DNA of 64,000 nt from an uncultured Tropicimonas sp. GTDB lineage: Bacteria; Pseudomonadota; Alphaproteobacteria; Rhodobacterales; Rhodobacteraceae. The position numbers and the translations under genes are program-made. This document shows positions 1 to 8,449 of this stretch, piece after piece. Position 1 is the stretch's first letter. The number at the start of each line of letters is the position of its first letter. The notes below the pieces were generated by a model, which saw nothing but the letters and a program-made list of their open reading frames with translations, made no database searches and was not told where the DNA came from. The DNA is taken from contig CANLZY010000023.1 in the NCBI GenBank assembly GCA_947495685.1, forward strand, positions 31,230 through 95,229. Direction: 5' to 3'.

Positions 1-335
1 AAATCACCGGCACGCGCGGCGCGATCCGTTTTGACCAGGAAGATCAGAATGCGCTGTGGCTCTATCGCATGGATGGGCCCGAGGCGACTCGCGGCTTTAC
101 CAAGATCCTGACCGGCCCCGCCCACCCGGATTACGCGCCATTCTGTCAGGGCCCCGGGCACGGTACGGGCTATCAGGATCAGATCATCATCGAGGCCAAG
201 GACTTTCTGACCGCAATCGACGCGGGCAAGGCGACCTGGCCGACATTTCGCGACGGCATGCTGGTCAACCAGATCGTCGCCGCCGCTCTCGCTTCTTCCG
301 AAACAAAAACCTGGCAGGACGTCGCATCGTTCTGA
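1..335 (+). CDS. Gfo/Idh/MocA-family oxidoreductase, C-terminal part (5' end outside window)
   Basis: Open reading frame entering from the left edge (first full codon at base 3) and ending at a TGA. About 110 residues are visible. They read like the C-terminal substrate domain of an inositol/sugar dehydrogenase of the Gfo/Idh/MocA family, including a typical late segment GYQDQIIIEAKDFLTAI. The NAD-binding half lies outside the window, so the substrate cannot be judged. It is followed 21 bp later by a TIM-barrel sugar isomerase-like gene and then by a second Gfo/Idh/MocA gene, all on the plus strand, so the three probably form one catabolic operon that starts before this window. Confidence 0.8.
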   Translation, partial: ITGTRGAIRFDQEDQNALWLYRMDGPEATRGFTKILTGPAHPDYAPFCQGPGHGTGYQDQIIIEAKDFLTAIDAGKATWPTFRDGMLVNQIVAAALASSETKTWQDVASF

Positions 336-356
336 ACGCTTGAAAGGTTCCGCAAT

Positions 357-1247
357 ATGACCATTCGCATTGGCAATGCCCCCTGTTCGTGGGGCATCGA
401 ATTCCCCAGCGATCCGTCCTATCCCACGTGGCAATCCGTGTTGGATCAATGCGCCGGCGCTGGCTACACGGGAATCGAACTCGGGCCGATCGGCTACATG
501 CCCGAAGACCCCGCAATCCTTGCGCCTGCCCTCGCGGAGCGAAATCTCGAGATCATTGGCGGTGTCGTTTTCCAGCCGTTCCATGATGGCGCGAAGTGGG
601 AGCAGGTACTGGACGCCAGCGTGCGCACCTGCAAGGCGCTTGTGGCGCACGGGGCGCAGCACCTGGTGCTGATCGACAGCATTTCGCCGCGCCGCGCGCC
701 CACTGCCGGCCGCGCCGACGAGGCCGAACAGATGGACCAGGCGGAATGGTCCGCGTTCCGGGATCGCATTGCCACCATCGCCAAGATGGGCACCGAGGAG
801 CATGGCCTGACCGTCGGCATGCACGCCCATGCCGCAGGCTTCATGGATTTCGAGCCTGAACTGGAACGCCTACTGGACGAGGTCGACGAAAGTATCCTGA
901 AGATCTGCTTCGACACGGGGCACCACAGCTATGCGGGGTTTGATCCGGTGGCCTTCATGGATCGGCACATGAACCGGATTTCCTACATGCACTTCAAGGA
1001 TATCGACCCAGCCGTGAAGGCCGAGGTGGTGGCAAATCGCACGGATTTCTACAAGGCGTGCGGTCAGGGCATCTTTTGCAACCTCGGTCAGGGCGATGTG
1101 GATTTTGTGGCCGTCCGGCAGCGGCTTCTGGACGCTGGCTTCGAGGGGTGGTGCACGGTCGAGCAAGATTGCGACCCCTCCATGCCCGGCACACCGCTGG
1201 AGGACGCCCGGGCCAACCGGGAATACCTGCAATCCATTGGCTTCTGA
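357..1247 (+). CDS. Sugar phosphate isomerase/epimerase-like TIM-barrel protein (IolE-like)
   Basis: 296 residues, the usual size for the AP-endonuclease/xylose-isomerase-like TIM barrels. The start GNAPCSWG resembles inosose dehydratase (IolE) relatives. Likely metal ligands sit in typical strand-end motifs: HAHAAGF, CFDTGHH, MHFKDID and the late VEQDCD. The protein is probably cytoplasmic and probably acts on a keto-sugar or keto-inositol made by the neighbouring dehydrogenases; that step is inferred from context. The ATG is preceded by AAGG at a normal distance. It lies 21 bp after one Gfo/Idh/MocA gene and 12 bp before another. Confidence 0.8.
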   Translation: MTIRIGNAPCSWGIEFPSDPSYPTWQSVLDQCAGAGYTGIELGPIGYMPEDPAILAPALAERNLEIIGGVVFQPFHDGAKWEQVLDASVRTCKALVAHGAQHLVLIDSISPRRAPTAGRADEAEQMDQAEWSAFRDRIATIAKMGTEEHGLTVGMHAHAAGFMDFEPELERLLDEVDESILKICFDTGHHSYAGFDPVAFMDRHMNRISYMHFKDIDPAVKAEVVANRTDFYKACGQGIFCNLGQGDVDFVAVRQRLLDAGFEGWCTVEQDCDPSMPGTPLEDARANREYLQSIGF

Positions 1248-1259
1248 GGGAAACGTATC

Positions 1260-2393
1260 ATGGCGAAACTGAAATGGGGCATGATTGGGGGCGGTGAAGG
1301 CAGCCAGATCGGGCCGGCACACCGTCTGGGCGCTCAGGCCGATGGCCAGTTCGAATTTGTGGCCGGAGCGCTGGATCATCGCGCCGAGGTTGGTCGCGCA
1401 TATGCCCAAAGGTTGGGCCTTGCCGCAGATCGTGCCTATGGCGACTGGCAGGAGATGCTTGACGGAGAAAGTGGCCGCGCGGACCGCGTGGATCTGGTCA
1501 CTGTTGCCACGCCAAACGCGACGCATTTCGAAATCACCAAGGCTTTCCTTGAGGCCGGGTTCAACGTGCTGTGCGAAAAGCCGATGACCATGAGCGTCGA
1601 AGAGGGCGAGGAAATTGTGCGCGTGGCCGAGGCGACCGGCAAGATATGTGCCGTGAACTACTGCTACTCTGCCTATCCGATGATCCGTCAAGCCCGTGCC
1701 ATGGCGCGCGCTGGAGAGATCGGCAAGGTGCGTCTGGTTGTGACCAACTTCAGCCACGGCCACCATGGAGACGCGACAGATGCGGACAATCCGCGGGTCC
1801 GCTGGCGCTATGATCCGGCAATGGCGGGGGTGTCCGGCCAGTTTGCCGATTGCGGCATCCACGCGATGCACATGGCCAGCTTCATCTGCAATGACGAGGT
1901 CGAGACCTTGTCCGCCGATTTTGCATCGACCATACTCGGTCGCGAGCTGGAAGACGACGCGATGGTCAACTTCCGCATGTCCGGCGGGACGGTCGGGCGT
2001 CTTTGGACGTCCTCCGTGGCAATCGGGCGGCAGCACGGATTTGACATTCAGGTGTTTGGCGAAACCGGTGGATTGCGGTGGGCATCCGAACAGCCCAATC
2101 AGTTGATCTACACGCCGGTTGGCGGGCGCACCCAGATCATCGAAAAGGGCGAAGGCGGGCTGCACGAAGAGGCGCAACGCCTGTCCCGCGTGGCGATTGC
2201 CCATCCCGAAGGCTTCCCGCTAGCCGTTGCCAACATCTATTGCGATCTTGCCGATGCGATCCGTGGCGAGGTCCGCGACGGCCTGCCAAATGCCTCCGAT
2301 GGTGTGCGCTCCATGGCGGCGGTCCATACGGCCGTGGCATCTGCCAAGGGCGGCGGCACCTGGCTGGACGCCCGTCCGCCGATGTTCCGCTAA
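1260..2393 (+). CDS. Gfo/Idh/MocA-family NAD(P)-dependent oxidoreductase
   Basis: 377 residues, the normal length for this family. The N-terminus has the nucleotide-binding turn MIGGGEGSQIG, and the conserved CEKPMTMSVEEGE (EKP motif) supplies the catalytic lysine region. A family-typical histidine follows in the substrate domain (DCGIHAMHMA). The enzyme should oxidise or reduce a polyol, inositol or sugar derivative with NAD(P). A ribosome site GAGGGAAA precedes the ATG. A GC-rich inverted repeat follows the stop, facing the convergent lacI-type gene. The substrate is not readable; inositol-like compounds are a guess from the IolE-like neighbour. Confidence 0.88.
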   Translation: MAKLKWGMIGGGEGSQIGPAHRLGAQADGQFEFVAGALDHRAEVGRAYAQRLGLAADRAYGDWQEMLDGESGRADRVDLVTVATPNATHFEITKAFLEAGFNVLCEKPMTMSVEEGEEIVRVAEATGKICAVNYCYSAYPMIRQARAMARAGEIGKVRLVVTNFSHGHHGDATDADNPRVRWRYDPAMAGVSGQFADCGIHAMHMASFICNDEVETLSADFASTILGRELEDDAMVNFRMSGGTVGRLWTSSVAIGRQHGFDIQVFGETGGLRWASEQPNQLIYTPVGGRTQIIEKGEGGLHEEAQRLSRVAIAHPEGFPLAVANIYCDLADAIRGEVRDGLPNASDGVRSMAAVHTAVASAKGGGTWLDARPPMFR

Positions 2394-2396
2394 GGA

Positions 2397-2426
2397 AAGC
2401 CGGGGATTTGGGCGTTGGCCCGGCTT
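2397..2426. terminator. Inverted repeat between convergent genes
   Basis: AAGCCGGG at 2397-2404 pairs with CCCGGCTT at 2419-2426. It lies between the stop of the oxidoreductase gene and the stop of the convergent LacI-type gene and could end transcription from both sides. There is no long T-run, so its strength is uncertain. Confidence 0.4.
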
Positions 2427-2458
2427 CCCGACATCAGGATTTCAAGACAAAGGGTTTT

Positions 2459-3460
2459 TCAGGTGTCGAGCGGGCGCAATGTTCCGCGCTCGACAACATG
2501 GCAGGCAAAAGTCCGAGCCTCGGGATACCGATCCGGATCGCTCAGCATCGCCACCATCAACTCGATCGTGGAGGACACGATCTGCTGAATGGGCTGACGG
2601 ATTGTCGTCAGGTTGATGTTCTCCCACCCCGCCATCGCCATGTCATTCAGGCCGATGATGCCGATGTCTTCGGGGACCGACAGGTTGTTTTCTTCAATCG
2701 CCGACAACGCCCCGATCGACAATACGTCATCACCGCAGAAATAGGCCTCCGCCGGAGTCTCCTTCAGCAATCGCAGCATTTCGTGCCGGCCGGCGGTGAA
2801 AGAATAGGCCTCGGCAAAGGAATGGCTGACGGCAATGTCAGGGTGAGCTGCGAGCTCATCCATGAAACCAAGAAGTCGGTCTTGAGTCGATGTCGCAGAT
2901 TCCGGTCCGCCCAGAAATCCGACCCTTCGATACCCGCGATCCACCAACGCTCGGGCCGCCATGCGCCCACATTCCACGTTATCGATGCCCACAACATGCA
3001 CCTGCGGCGCACTGGTCTGCCGACCAAAGGCCCGCACCACCGGAATGCCGGCGTCGCGGAACGCCTTGGCGAATCCGGGCGGCAGCGTCGAGGACGCAAC
3101 CACGACTCCATCGACCGAATATTGCCGCATCATCTGGACCGAGTTTTCCGGATCGATTTCGTCGCTCAGATTGACCAGCAACGGACGCAAACCCTGATCC
3201 TGGAGTCCGCGTGTGAACAGATCGAAAACCTCAAGGAAGATCGGGTTGTGGAAGTTGTTCGACACGAGGCCGATCAGCTTCGTTCGGCCCGTTGTCAGAC
3301 TCGAGGCCAGCGCATTCGGTCGATATCCAAGCTCGGCGGCTGCCTTTTCGACACGGCGACGCATCTTGCCGGAGACAGACGCTCCATCGGTGAATGTGCG
3401 CGATACCGCCGAGCGCGAAACGCCAGCGCGTTCAGCAACATCCTTTAGGGTCGGTGGCAT
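2459..3460 (-). CDS. LacI-family transcriptional regulator
   Basis: 333 residues, full length for the family. The N-terminal helix-turn-helix (about residues 4-25, LKDVAERAGVSRSAVSRTF) is followed by the hinge and a periplasmic-binding-protein-like effector domain (from about residue 60, LIGLVSNNFHNPIF). It is transcribed divergently from the ABC transporter operon and convergent with the dehydrogenase genes. The shared upstream region holds a perfect LacI-type palindrome over the transporter -35 box, so it most likely represses the transporter and perhaps itself. The effector is unknown; a polyol or sugar taken up by the transporter is the natural candidate. Confidence 0.92.
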   Translation of the reverse strand: MPPTLKDVAERAGVSRSAVSRTFTDGASVSGKMRRRVEKAAAELGYRPNALASSLTTGRTKLIGLVSNNFHNPIFLEVFDLFTRGLQDQGLRPLLVNLSDEIDPENSVQMMRQYSVDGVVVASSTLPPGFAKAFRDAGIPVVRAFGRQTSAPQVHVVGIDNVECGRMAARALVDRGYRRVGFLGGPESATSTQDRLLGFMDELAAHPDIAVSHSFAEAYSFTAGRHEMLRLLKETPAEAYFCGDDVLSIGALSAIEENNLSVPEDIGIIGLNDMAMAGWENINLTTIRQPIQQIVSSTIELMVAMLSDPDRYPEARTFACHVVERGTLRPLDT

Positions 3461-3542
3461 GGATCACAAATCTCCGGCTTGGCGTGGGGCACTTCTATCG
3501 CAGCCTCCTGAGGCTGGCACCATGTATTTCCCTAGCACGATC

Positions 3543-3556
3543 TGCAACCGGTTGCA
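3543..3556. promoter_or_regulatory. LacI-type operator TGCAACCGGTTGCA
   Basis: A perfect 14-bp palindrome with the central CG typical of LacI/GalR operators. It lies between the divergent repressor gene and the substrate-binding-protein gene, and its right half runs into the predicted -35 box (3552-3557), where bound repressor would block RNA polymerase. Confidence 0.8.
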
Positions 3557-3580
3557 AAAAACTTCGAGTCGGCCTATTGT
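3552..3580 (+). promoter_or_regulatory. Predicted sigma-70-type promoter of the CUT2 transporter operon
   Basis: TTGCAA at 3552-3557, a 17-bp spacer and TATTGT at 3575-3580. It lies 63 bp before the start codon of the substrate-binding-protein gene, which carries a strong AGGGAGG ribosome site. The -35 box overlaps the LacI-type operator. Confidence 0.6.
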
Positions 3581-3642
3581 AACGAGGAAGGGCGGGAACA
3601 GCCGCCCTCACGCCAGTCATCTGGTTTCCTAGGGAGGACGAA

Positions 3643-4593
3643 ATGAAATCCATGATAAAGAGCGTCGCGCTTGCGACGATCGTGGTCGCGGCACCACTGA
3701 CACTTGCAACCACGGCTTCTGCCGAAGGCGAGAAATATGTTCTCGTCAGCCATGCGCCCGATAGCGACAGCTGGTGGAACACGGTCAAGAACGGCATCGC
3801 GCTCGCCGGCGAACAGATGGGCGTCGAAGTCGAGTATCGCAATCCGCCGACCGGTGACATTGCCGACATGGCGCGGATCATCGATCAGGCCGCGGCCTCC
3901 GGACCGAACGGAATTATCACCACGCTGGCCGACTATGACGTGCTTCAGGGCCCGATCGAGAATGCCGTCGCCTCGGGCGTCGACGTGATCATCATGAACA
4001 CCGGTACGCCGGAGCAAGCTCGTGAAGTTGGCGCGCTTATGTATGTCGGTCAACCCGAGTATGACGCAGGTCTGGCGGCTGGAATGCGCGCCAAGGGCGA
4101 CGGCGTGACGTCGTTCCTGTGTGTCAATCATGCGATCCAGCAGCCGACCGTCGGTGAGCGTTGCCGCGGCTTCGCGGATGGCCTTGGCGTCGATCTGGGC
4201 GATTCCATGCTCGACAGCGGCACGGACCCCTCGGAAATCAAGAACAAGGTCCTGGCCTACTTGTCGGCCAACCCCGAGACAGACGGCATCCTGACTCTTG
4301 GTCCGGTGTCCGCGGACCCGACAATCGCGGCGCTGGAAGAGAACGGCATGGCCGGCGACATCTACTTCGGGACGTTCGACCTTGGTGAGGAAATCGTGAA
4401 GGGCATCAAGTCCGGCGTGATCCAGTGGGGCATCGACCAACAGCCGTTCCTGCAGGCATACCTGCCGGTTGTGATCATGACCAACTACCATCGCTACGGC
4501 GTCTTGCCGGGCAACAACATCAACTCCGGCCCCGGCTTCGTCACGGCTGATGCGCTGAGCAAGGTTGAAGAGTTCGCGGGCGAATACCGCTGA
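3643..4593 (+). CDS. CUT2-type sugar ABC transporter, periplasmic substrate-binding protein
   Basis: 316 residues. A Sec signal peptide (about 1-27, ending TTASA) is followed by a ribose/galactose-type periplasmic-binding fold: a first strand with SHAPDSDSWWNTVKNG, later DGILTLGPVSADP and GTFDLGEEIVKGI. It binds a sugar or polyol in the periplasm and delivers it to the permease encoded next. The order binding protein, permease, ATPase resembles fructose (FrcBCA) and inositol (IbpA-IatPA) systems. The inositol idea is supported only by the IolE-like and dehydrogenase neighbours. Confidence 0.9.
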   Translation: MKSMIKSVALATIVVAAPLTLATTASAEGEKYVLVSHAPDSDSWWNTVKNGIALAGEQMGVEVEYRNPPTGDIADMARIIDQAAASGPNGIITTLADYDVLQGPIENAVASGVDVIIMNTGTPEQAREVGALMYVGQPEYDAGLAAGMRAKGDGVTSFLCVNHAIQQPTVGERCRGFADGLGVDLGDSMLDSGTDPSEIKNKVLAYLSANPETDGILTLGPVSADPTIAALEENGMAGDIYFGTFDLGEEIVKGIKSGVIQWGIDQQPFLQAYLPVVIMTNYHRYGVLPGNNINSGPGFVTADALSKVEEFAGEYR

Positions 4594-4601
4594 TCTCTGC
4601 C

Positions 4602-4628
4602 GAGGCGCCCCGCCCCCCGGGGCGCCTC
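4602..4628 (+). terminator. Intercistronic GC hairpin after the binding-protein gene
   Basis: GAGGCGCCCC (4602-4611) and GGGGCGCCTC (4619-4628) form a perfect 10-bp stem with a C-rich loop directly after the binding-protein stop codon. There is no T-run, so it probably works as a partial terminator or 3'-end stabiliser that lets the binding protein be made in excess over the membrane parts. Confidence 0.6.
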
Positions 4629-4670
4629 CCCCCATTCCCTCAATACCTACCGATGAACGGAGCCTGAGCG

Positions 4671-5795
4671 ATGTCACAGACAGCGCAACCGAAGCCTGTT
4701 GCCGACGAACGCGTCAAGGAAATGTCGTCTTTCCGACGGTCCTTGATCCGCCCGGAACTTGGCGGAATCTGCGGCACGATCGCGGTTTTCACCTTTTTCC
4801 TGCTGTTCGCGCACGACAGTGGAATGTTCAACAGTCAGGGAATCATGAACTGGTCGACGGTGTCGGCACAATTCATGATCATTGCCGTCGGTGCCTGCTT
4901 GTTGATGATCGCGGGCGAATTCGACCTCTCCGTTGGATCGATGATCGGTTTCGCCGGTATGATGATCGCGATTTTCTCCGTCACCCTGGGGTGGCCGGTC
5001 TGGATGGCGATCCTTATCAGCTTTGTTCTCTGCCTCGCCATTGGAGCGTTGAACGGGTTCATCGTGATCAAGACCGGTTTGCCAAGCTTCATTGTAACGC
5101 TGGCGACGCTGTTCATCCTGCGCGGGTTCACGATCTATTTCCCCCAGTTGCTTGAGAACAAGACCATCATCGGCGGGATCCGAGATCAGGCAGAAGGTGA
5201 TTGGTTGGCGCCGATCTTTGGTGGCAAGATCCTGACCGGATTTTTCCAGTGGCTCGGTGACAACGAATTGATTGCGACCTTCGAGCGAGGCACCAGACAG
5301 GGCGATCCGGTGGTCGACGGGATCCCGATGCTGATTATCTGGGCCATCGTGCTGGTGATCTTTGGTCATGTCCTTTTGACCAGAACCCGGTTCGGCAACT
5401 GGATCTACGCCTCTGGCGGCGACGCACAGGCCGCGCGTTACGTCGGGGTTCCCGTGAACCGGGTCAAGGTTCTGATGTTCATGTTCACCGCCTTTTGCGC
5501 CTGCGTCTTTGCGACCTGCCAGGTCATGGAGTTCGGCTCGGCCGGAGCGGACCGGGGGTTGTTGAAAGAATTCGAAGCGATCATCGCGGTTGTCATTGGT
5601 GGCGCCCTGCTGACCGGTGGGTATGGCTCGGTGATCGGGGCCGCACTTGGCGCCCTGATCTTTGGGGTCGTGCAACAGGGGTTGTTCTTTGCCGGAGTCG
5701 AAAGCTCGCTCTTCCGGGTCTTCCTCGGTGTGATCCTGCTGCTGGCTGTCATCCTGAATACCTACATTCGCCGCATGATTACGGGAGAGCGTTGA
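4671..5795 (+). CDS. CUT2-type sugar ABC transporter permease
   Basis: 374 residues with about ten hydrophobic segments. It carries the BPD_transp_2 hallmark region EFDLSVGSMIGFAGM near residue 85 and ends in a family-typical GGYGSVIGAALGALIFG segment. The N-terminal 30 residues are a hydrophilic cytoplasmic tail. It forms the inner-membrane channel fed by the upstream binding protein and driven by the downstream ATPase; the ATPase ATG starts one base after this stop codon. A GGAG ribosome site precedes the ATG. Confidence 0.92.
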   Translation: MSQTAQPKPVADERVKEMSSFRRSLIRPELGGICGTIAVFTFFLLFAHDSGMFNSQGIMNWSTVSAQFMIIAVGACLLMIAGEFDLSVGSMIGFAGMMIAIFSVTLGWPVWMAILISFVLCLAIGALNGFIVIKTGLPSFIVTLATLFILRGFTIYFPQLLENKTIIGGIRDQAEGDWLAPIFGGKILTGFFQWLGDNELIATFERGTRQGDPVVDGIPMLIIWAIVLVIFGHVLLTRTRFGNWIYASGGDAQAARYVGVPVNRVKVLMFMFTAFCACVFATCQVMEFGSAGADRGLLKEFEAIIAVVIGGALLTGGYGSVIGAALGALIFGVVQQGLFFAGVESSLFRVFLGVILLLAVILNTYIRRMITGER

Positions 5796-5796
5796 T

Positions 5797-6591
5797 ATGA
5801 ATACGCGATCAGCTCACGAACCCATCATCCAGATGAAGGGCATCGAAAAGCACTTCGGCTCTGTCATCGCGTTGGCGGGCGTGTCCCTGGAAGTGTACCC
5901 GGGCGAATGCCATTGCCTGCTCGGCGACAACGGAGCCGGAAAATCCACCTTCATCAAGACGATGAGCGGCGTCCACAAGCCAACCAAGGGCCAGATTCTG
6001 TTCGAGGGGCGCGAGATGCACTTCGAAGATCCGCGCGATGCCATCACGGCCGGCATCGCGACTGTCTATCAGGATCTGGCGATGATCCCGTTGATGTCGG
6101 TGGCACGGAACTTCTTCATGGGCAACGAGCCAACCAAAAAGGTAGCGGGCGTATCGTTCTACGATAGCGAAACCGCCAACCGGGTGACGATGGAGGAGAT
6201 GCGCCAGATGGGCATCAACCTGCGTGGCCCCGATCAGGCTGTTGGCACATTGTCAGGCGGAGAACGTCAGACCGTGGCGATTGCACGCGCGGTGCATTTC
6301 GGCGCCAAGGTGCTGATCCTGGACGAACCCACGTCCGCGCTCGGTGTTCGCCAGACCGCAAATGTTCTGGCGACCGTCGACAAGGTTCGCAAGCAGGACA
6401 TCGCGGTGGTCTTCATTACCCACAATGTGCGCCATGCAATGGCGGTGGGCGACCGGTTCACCGTGCTGAACCGAGGGAAGACCCTGGGGACAGCGCAACG
6501 CGGGCAGATCACGCCGGAGGAACTGCAGGACATGATGGCAGGTGGGCAGGAACTCGTCGCATTGGAGGGCAGCCTCGGCGGGACAGTCTGA
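5797..6591 (+). CDS. Sugar ABC transporter ATP-binding protein (single ABC domain)
   Basis: 264 residues with one nucleotide-binding domain: Walker A GDNGAGKST near residue 46, signature LSGGERQ near residue 151, Walker B VLILDEPTSA right after it, and the switch histidine in ITHNVRHA. Most CUT2 ATPases are about 500-residue double-domain proteins; this one is the short, FrcA-like kind that would act as a homodimer. Its ribosome site lies inside the end of the permease gene, so translation is probably coupled. It is the last gene of the transporter operon. Confidence 0.93.
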   Translation: MNTRSAHEPIIQMKGIEKHFGSVIALAGVSLEVYPGECHCLLGDNGAGKSTFIKTMSGVHKPTKGQILFEGREMHFEDPRDAITAGIATVYQDLAMIPLMSVARNFFMGNEPTKKVAGVSFYDSETANRVTMEEMRQMGINLRGPDQAVGTLSGGERQTVAIARAVHFGAKVLILDEPTSALGVRQTANVLATVDKVRKQDIAVVFITHNVRHAMAVGDRFTVLNRGKTLGTAQRGQITPEELQDMMAGGQELVALEGSLGGTV

Positions 6592-6715
6592 GGCTACCGG
6601 GAGAGTCGGATTGCTCAGGCCCGGCACTTGGCTTGGGCCAACGAAGTGGGCCAAGCCTCTGGTTCGGTAGGCGGTGGGATATCGGTGGCCAACGAGCGAC
6701 CGGGACCCCGTGAGT

Positions 6716-7215
6716 AGAGTCTTGAAGCTGCGTCAGGTTCAAGTTCGGATGGGGCATGAGATGCCCCGGAGTGATGTGATCCGACAGATCGCCGTGAGCG
6801 CGCAAACCTTTTGCCGATGGAACGTCACAGCACCGCAGTGCCGTTTGTTCGAGCGCGGTGCAGGGCCCGTGGTGGCAAAGGTACGGAACCGCTCCGGTAA
6901 TCGAAGCGGCTAAGGAGGTAGAATGAGCGGCTTGGGCGAGCTGTTCGCGACCGGACGCTGGTGGAATTGCTTCTGAACGAGGCCGCAGCGGGAAGCTTTT
7001 GTGTCCTTCCCGTCGCTGTCTCCGCATCGATTTGATGCGCGACCAGACGAAGGTGTCCGCCAAGAATCGCCCACGCTCACCAATGGTGTTCGCATCCGGC
7101 AGCAGGCGCGATTGATTGCCAGCCAAGTGACGGCAGGTGCTTGCAGGCAGGGCGGACAGCGCGCATCCCGCCAAAAGTGTCGTGTCTTGACACACGAAGC
7201 CGTGAAAAATTCCGT
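6716..7215 (+). pseudogene. Decayed IS3-family transposase (OrfA and start of OrfB)
   Basis: Three pieces in different frames line up in order with IS3-type transposase. Around 6722-6820 KLRQVQVRMGHEMPRSDVIR and IAVSAQTFCRW match the OrfA helix-turn-helix region. At 6922-7000, in another frame, NERLGRAVRDRTLVELLLNE plus AAAGSF matches the OrfA C-terminus. From about 7004, PSRRCLRID then RDQTKVS resembles the beginning of OrfB. Frameshifts and stops separate the pieces and the catalytic DDE part is missing, so the element is dead. I could not find its terminal inverted repeats. The rest of the 6592-7301 gap shows no other gene. Confidence 0.7.
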
Positions 7216-7301
7216 TGAACTATGACTTTTCCCACGGGACAGAGTAGTAGGAAACGACAAATGGGGGTAGGTTTGATCCGGATTTCGAATAGGAGTTTTC
7301 G

Positions 7302-7958
7302 ATGCTGAGTAGGCGCCACTTCATCATGACGACGGCTGCGCTGTTTTCGACGCCGATTGCAACGCCGGTCTTGGCGTCGACTTCGTCGCAATGGTCGGCC
7401 TGGGATGCGCAGGTCACACCGGCGGATTTCGACCCGTCCGTGTCGAACCCCTGGGGGTTGCACCCGCGTTTGCTCCCCAAGCGGGTTGAGGCCAACGACG
7501 GGCTGACTCCCGGCGATATCCACGTGGATGCGGTCGCGCGCTATCTCTACCACATCCAGACCGACGGAACCGCCATGCGATATGGCGTCGCCATCGGTCG
7601 TGGGGGGCTCTACGAGCCCGGGACCTACACGATCAGGAGAAAGGCAAAGTGGCCGTCCTGGACACCGACACCGGCGATGATCGAACGGGAACCTGATATC
7701 TACGCCAAATTCGCGGACGGGATGCCGCCGGGTCCAGCAAACGCCTTGGGCTCGCGGGCACTGTATCTGTATGTTGGCAATCGTGACACGTATTTGCGGA
7801 TTCACGGCACGCCATTGTCGAGATCGATTGGCAGCCGAGCCAGCTCAGGGTGTGTTCGGATGGTGATGGCCCATATCAACGGGCTGTATGACAACGTGGC
7901 AGTCGGATCGACGGCCACTCTCTATTCGGCTGACAACTACGTGACGGCCTCGAACTGA
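7302..7958 (+). CDS. L,D-transpeptidase (YkuD domain), exported
   Basis: 218 residues. An N-terminal RRHFIMTTAALFS segment looks like a Tat-type signal ending near ATPVLA. The YkuD catalytic motif is present: H168 in IHGTPLSRSIGS and the nucleophile C184 in SSGCVRM. Family members make 3-3 crosslinks in peptidoglycan or attach lipoproteins to it, working in the periplasm. An AGGAG ribosome site precedes the ATG. It stands alone, after IS3 debris on the left. Confidence 0.92.
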   Translation: MLSRRHFIMTTAALFSTPIATPVLASTSSQWSAWDAQVTPADFDPSVSNPWGLHPRLLPKRVEANDGLTPGDIHVDAVARYLYHIQTDGTAMRYGVAIGRGGLYEPGTYTIRRKAKWPSWTPTPAMIEREPDIYAKFADGMPPGPANALGSRALYLYVGNRDTYLRIHGTPLSRSIGSRASSGCVRMVMAHINGLYDNVAVGSTATLYSADNYVTASN

Positions 7959-8170
7959 TCCGAAACGGGCCCGCTTGCCGGGCGAAAGCATCGGGAGTTC
8001 CGCATTCCCGGTCACTGCGAGTTCTGCCGAAAGAACAGCAGTCTGTCGTTGATCGGGTAGGACCAGAAACGTCCTGCCCGCACGAGGTGTGGCTGGCACG
8101 CTGCTGATGGTTCCTACGCGTTGCTGCGCGCGGACAACGTCGCCCTTAGCGCAACGCTATCGGCAGGTGG

Positions 8171-8449
8171 TTACTGCGGTCTTGTGCAGATCGGCCGCCC
8201 ATCCGTCGATCGCAGCGGCAGATAGGTTGTTTCGACGGGACCCACCCATTGATACCAGTAGCAGCCATCATCCGGTTGAATCCGGACTGATTGCAGGTTT
8301 TGATTGGGGGCTGCGATAGCGACGACGCTTTCGGGAAGTTCTGCCAGTGTGCCCGGCGCAGCGTTGGGGTTCATGGACGTTGTCGCGGTGGTGCAGGCTC
8401 CGAGCAGGGAAAGTATCGACACGGCAAGAATGGGTTGTCCGATTTTCAT
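8171..8449 (-). CDS. Small putative lipoprotein, function unknown
   Basis: 92 residues with a short signal peptide and lipobox LLGAC (cysteine near residue 19), so probably lipid-anchored in the envelope. The mature part is low in charge and contains DDGCYWYQWVGP and a late cysteine; I do not recognise a family. A GGAG ribosome site precedes the ATG. It is convergent with the L,D-transpeptidase gene. The 212 bp between them hold only short hairpins. Confidence 0.7.
   Translation of the reverse strand: MKIGQPILAVSILSLLGACTTATTSMNPNAAPGTLAELPESVVAIAAPNQNLQSVRIQPDDGCYWYQWVGPVETTYLPLRSTDGRPICTRPQ

Noticed and set aside
870..2204. Long open frame on the minus strand (444 codons)
   Set aside because: It lies opposite two clearly coding plus-strand genes, has no ribosome site or family resemblance, and is explained by high-GC codon bias of the real genes.
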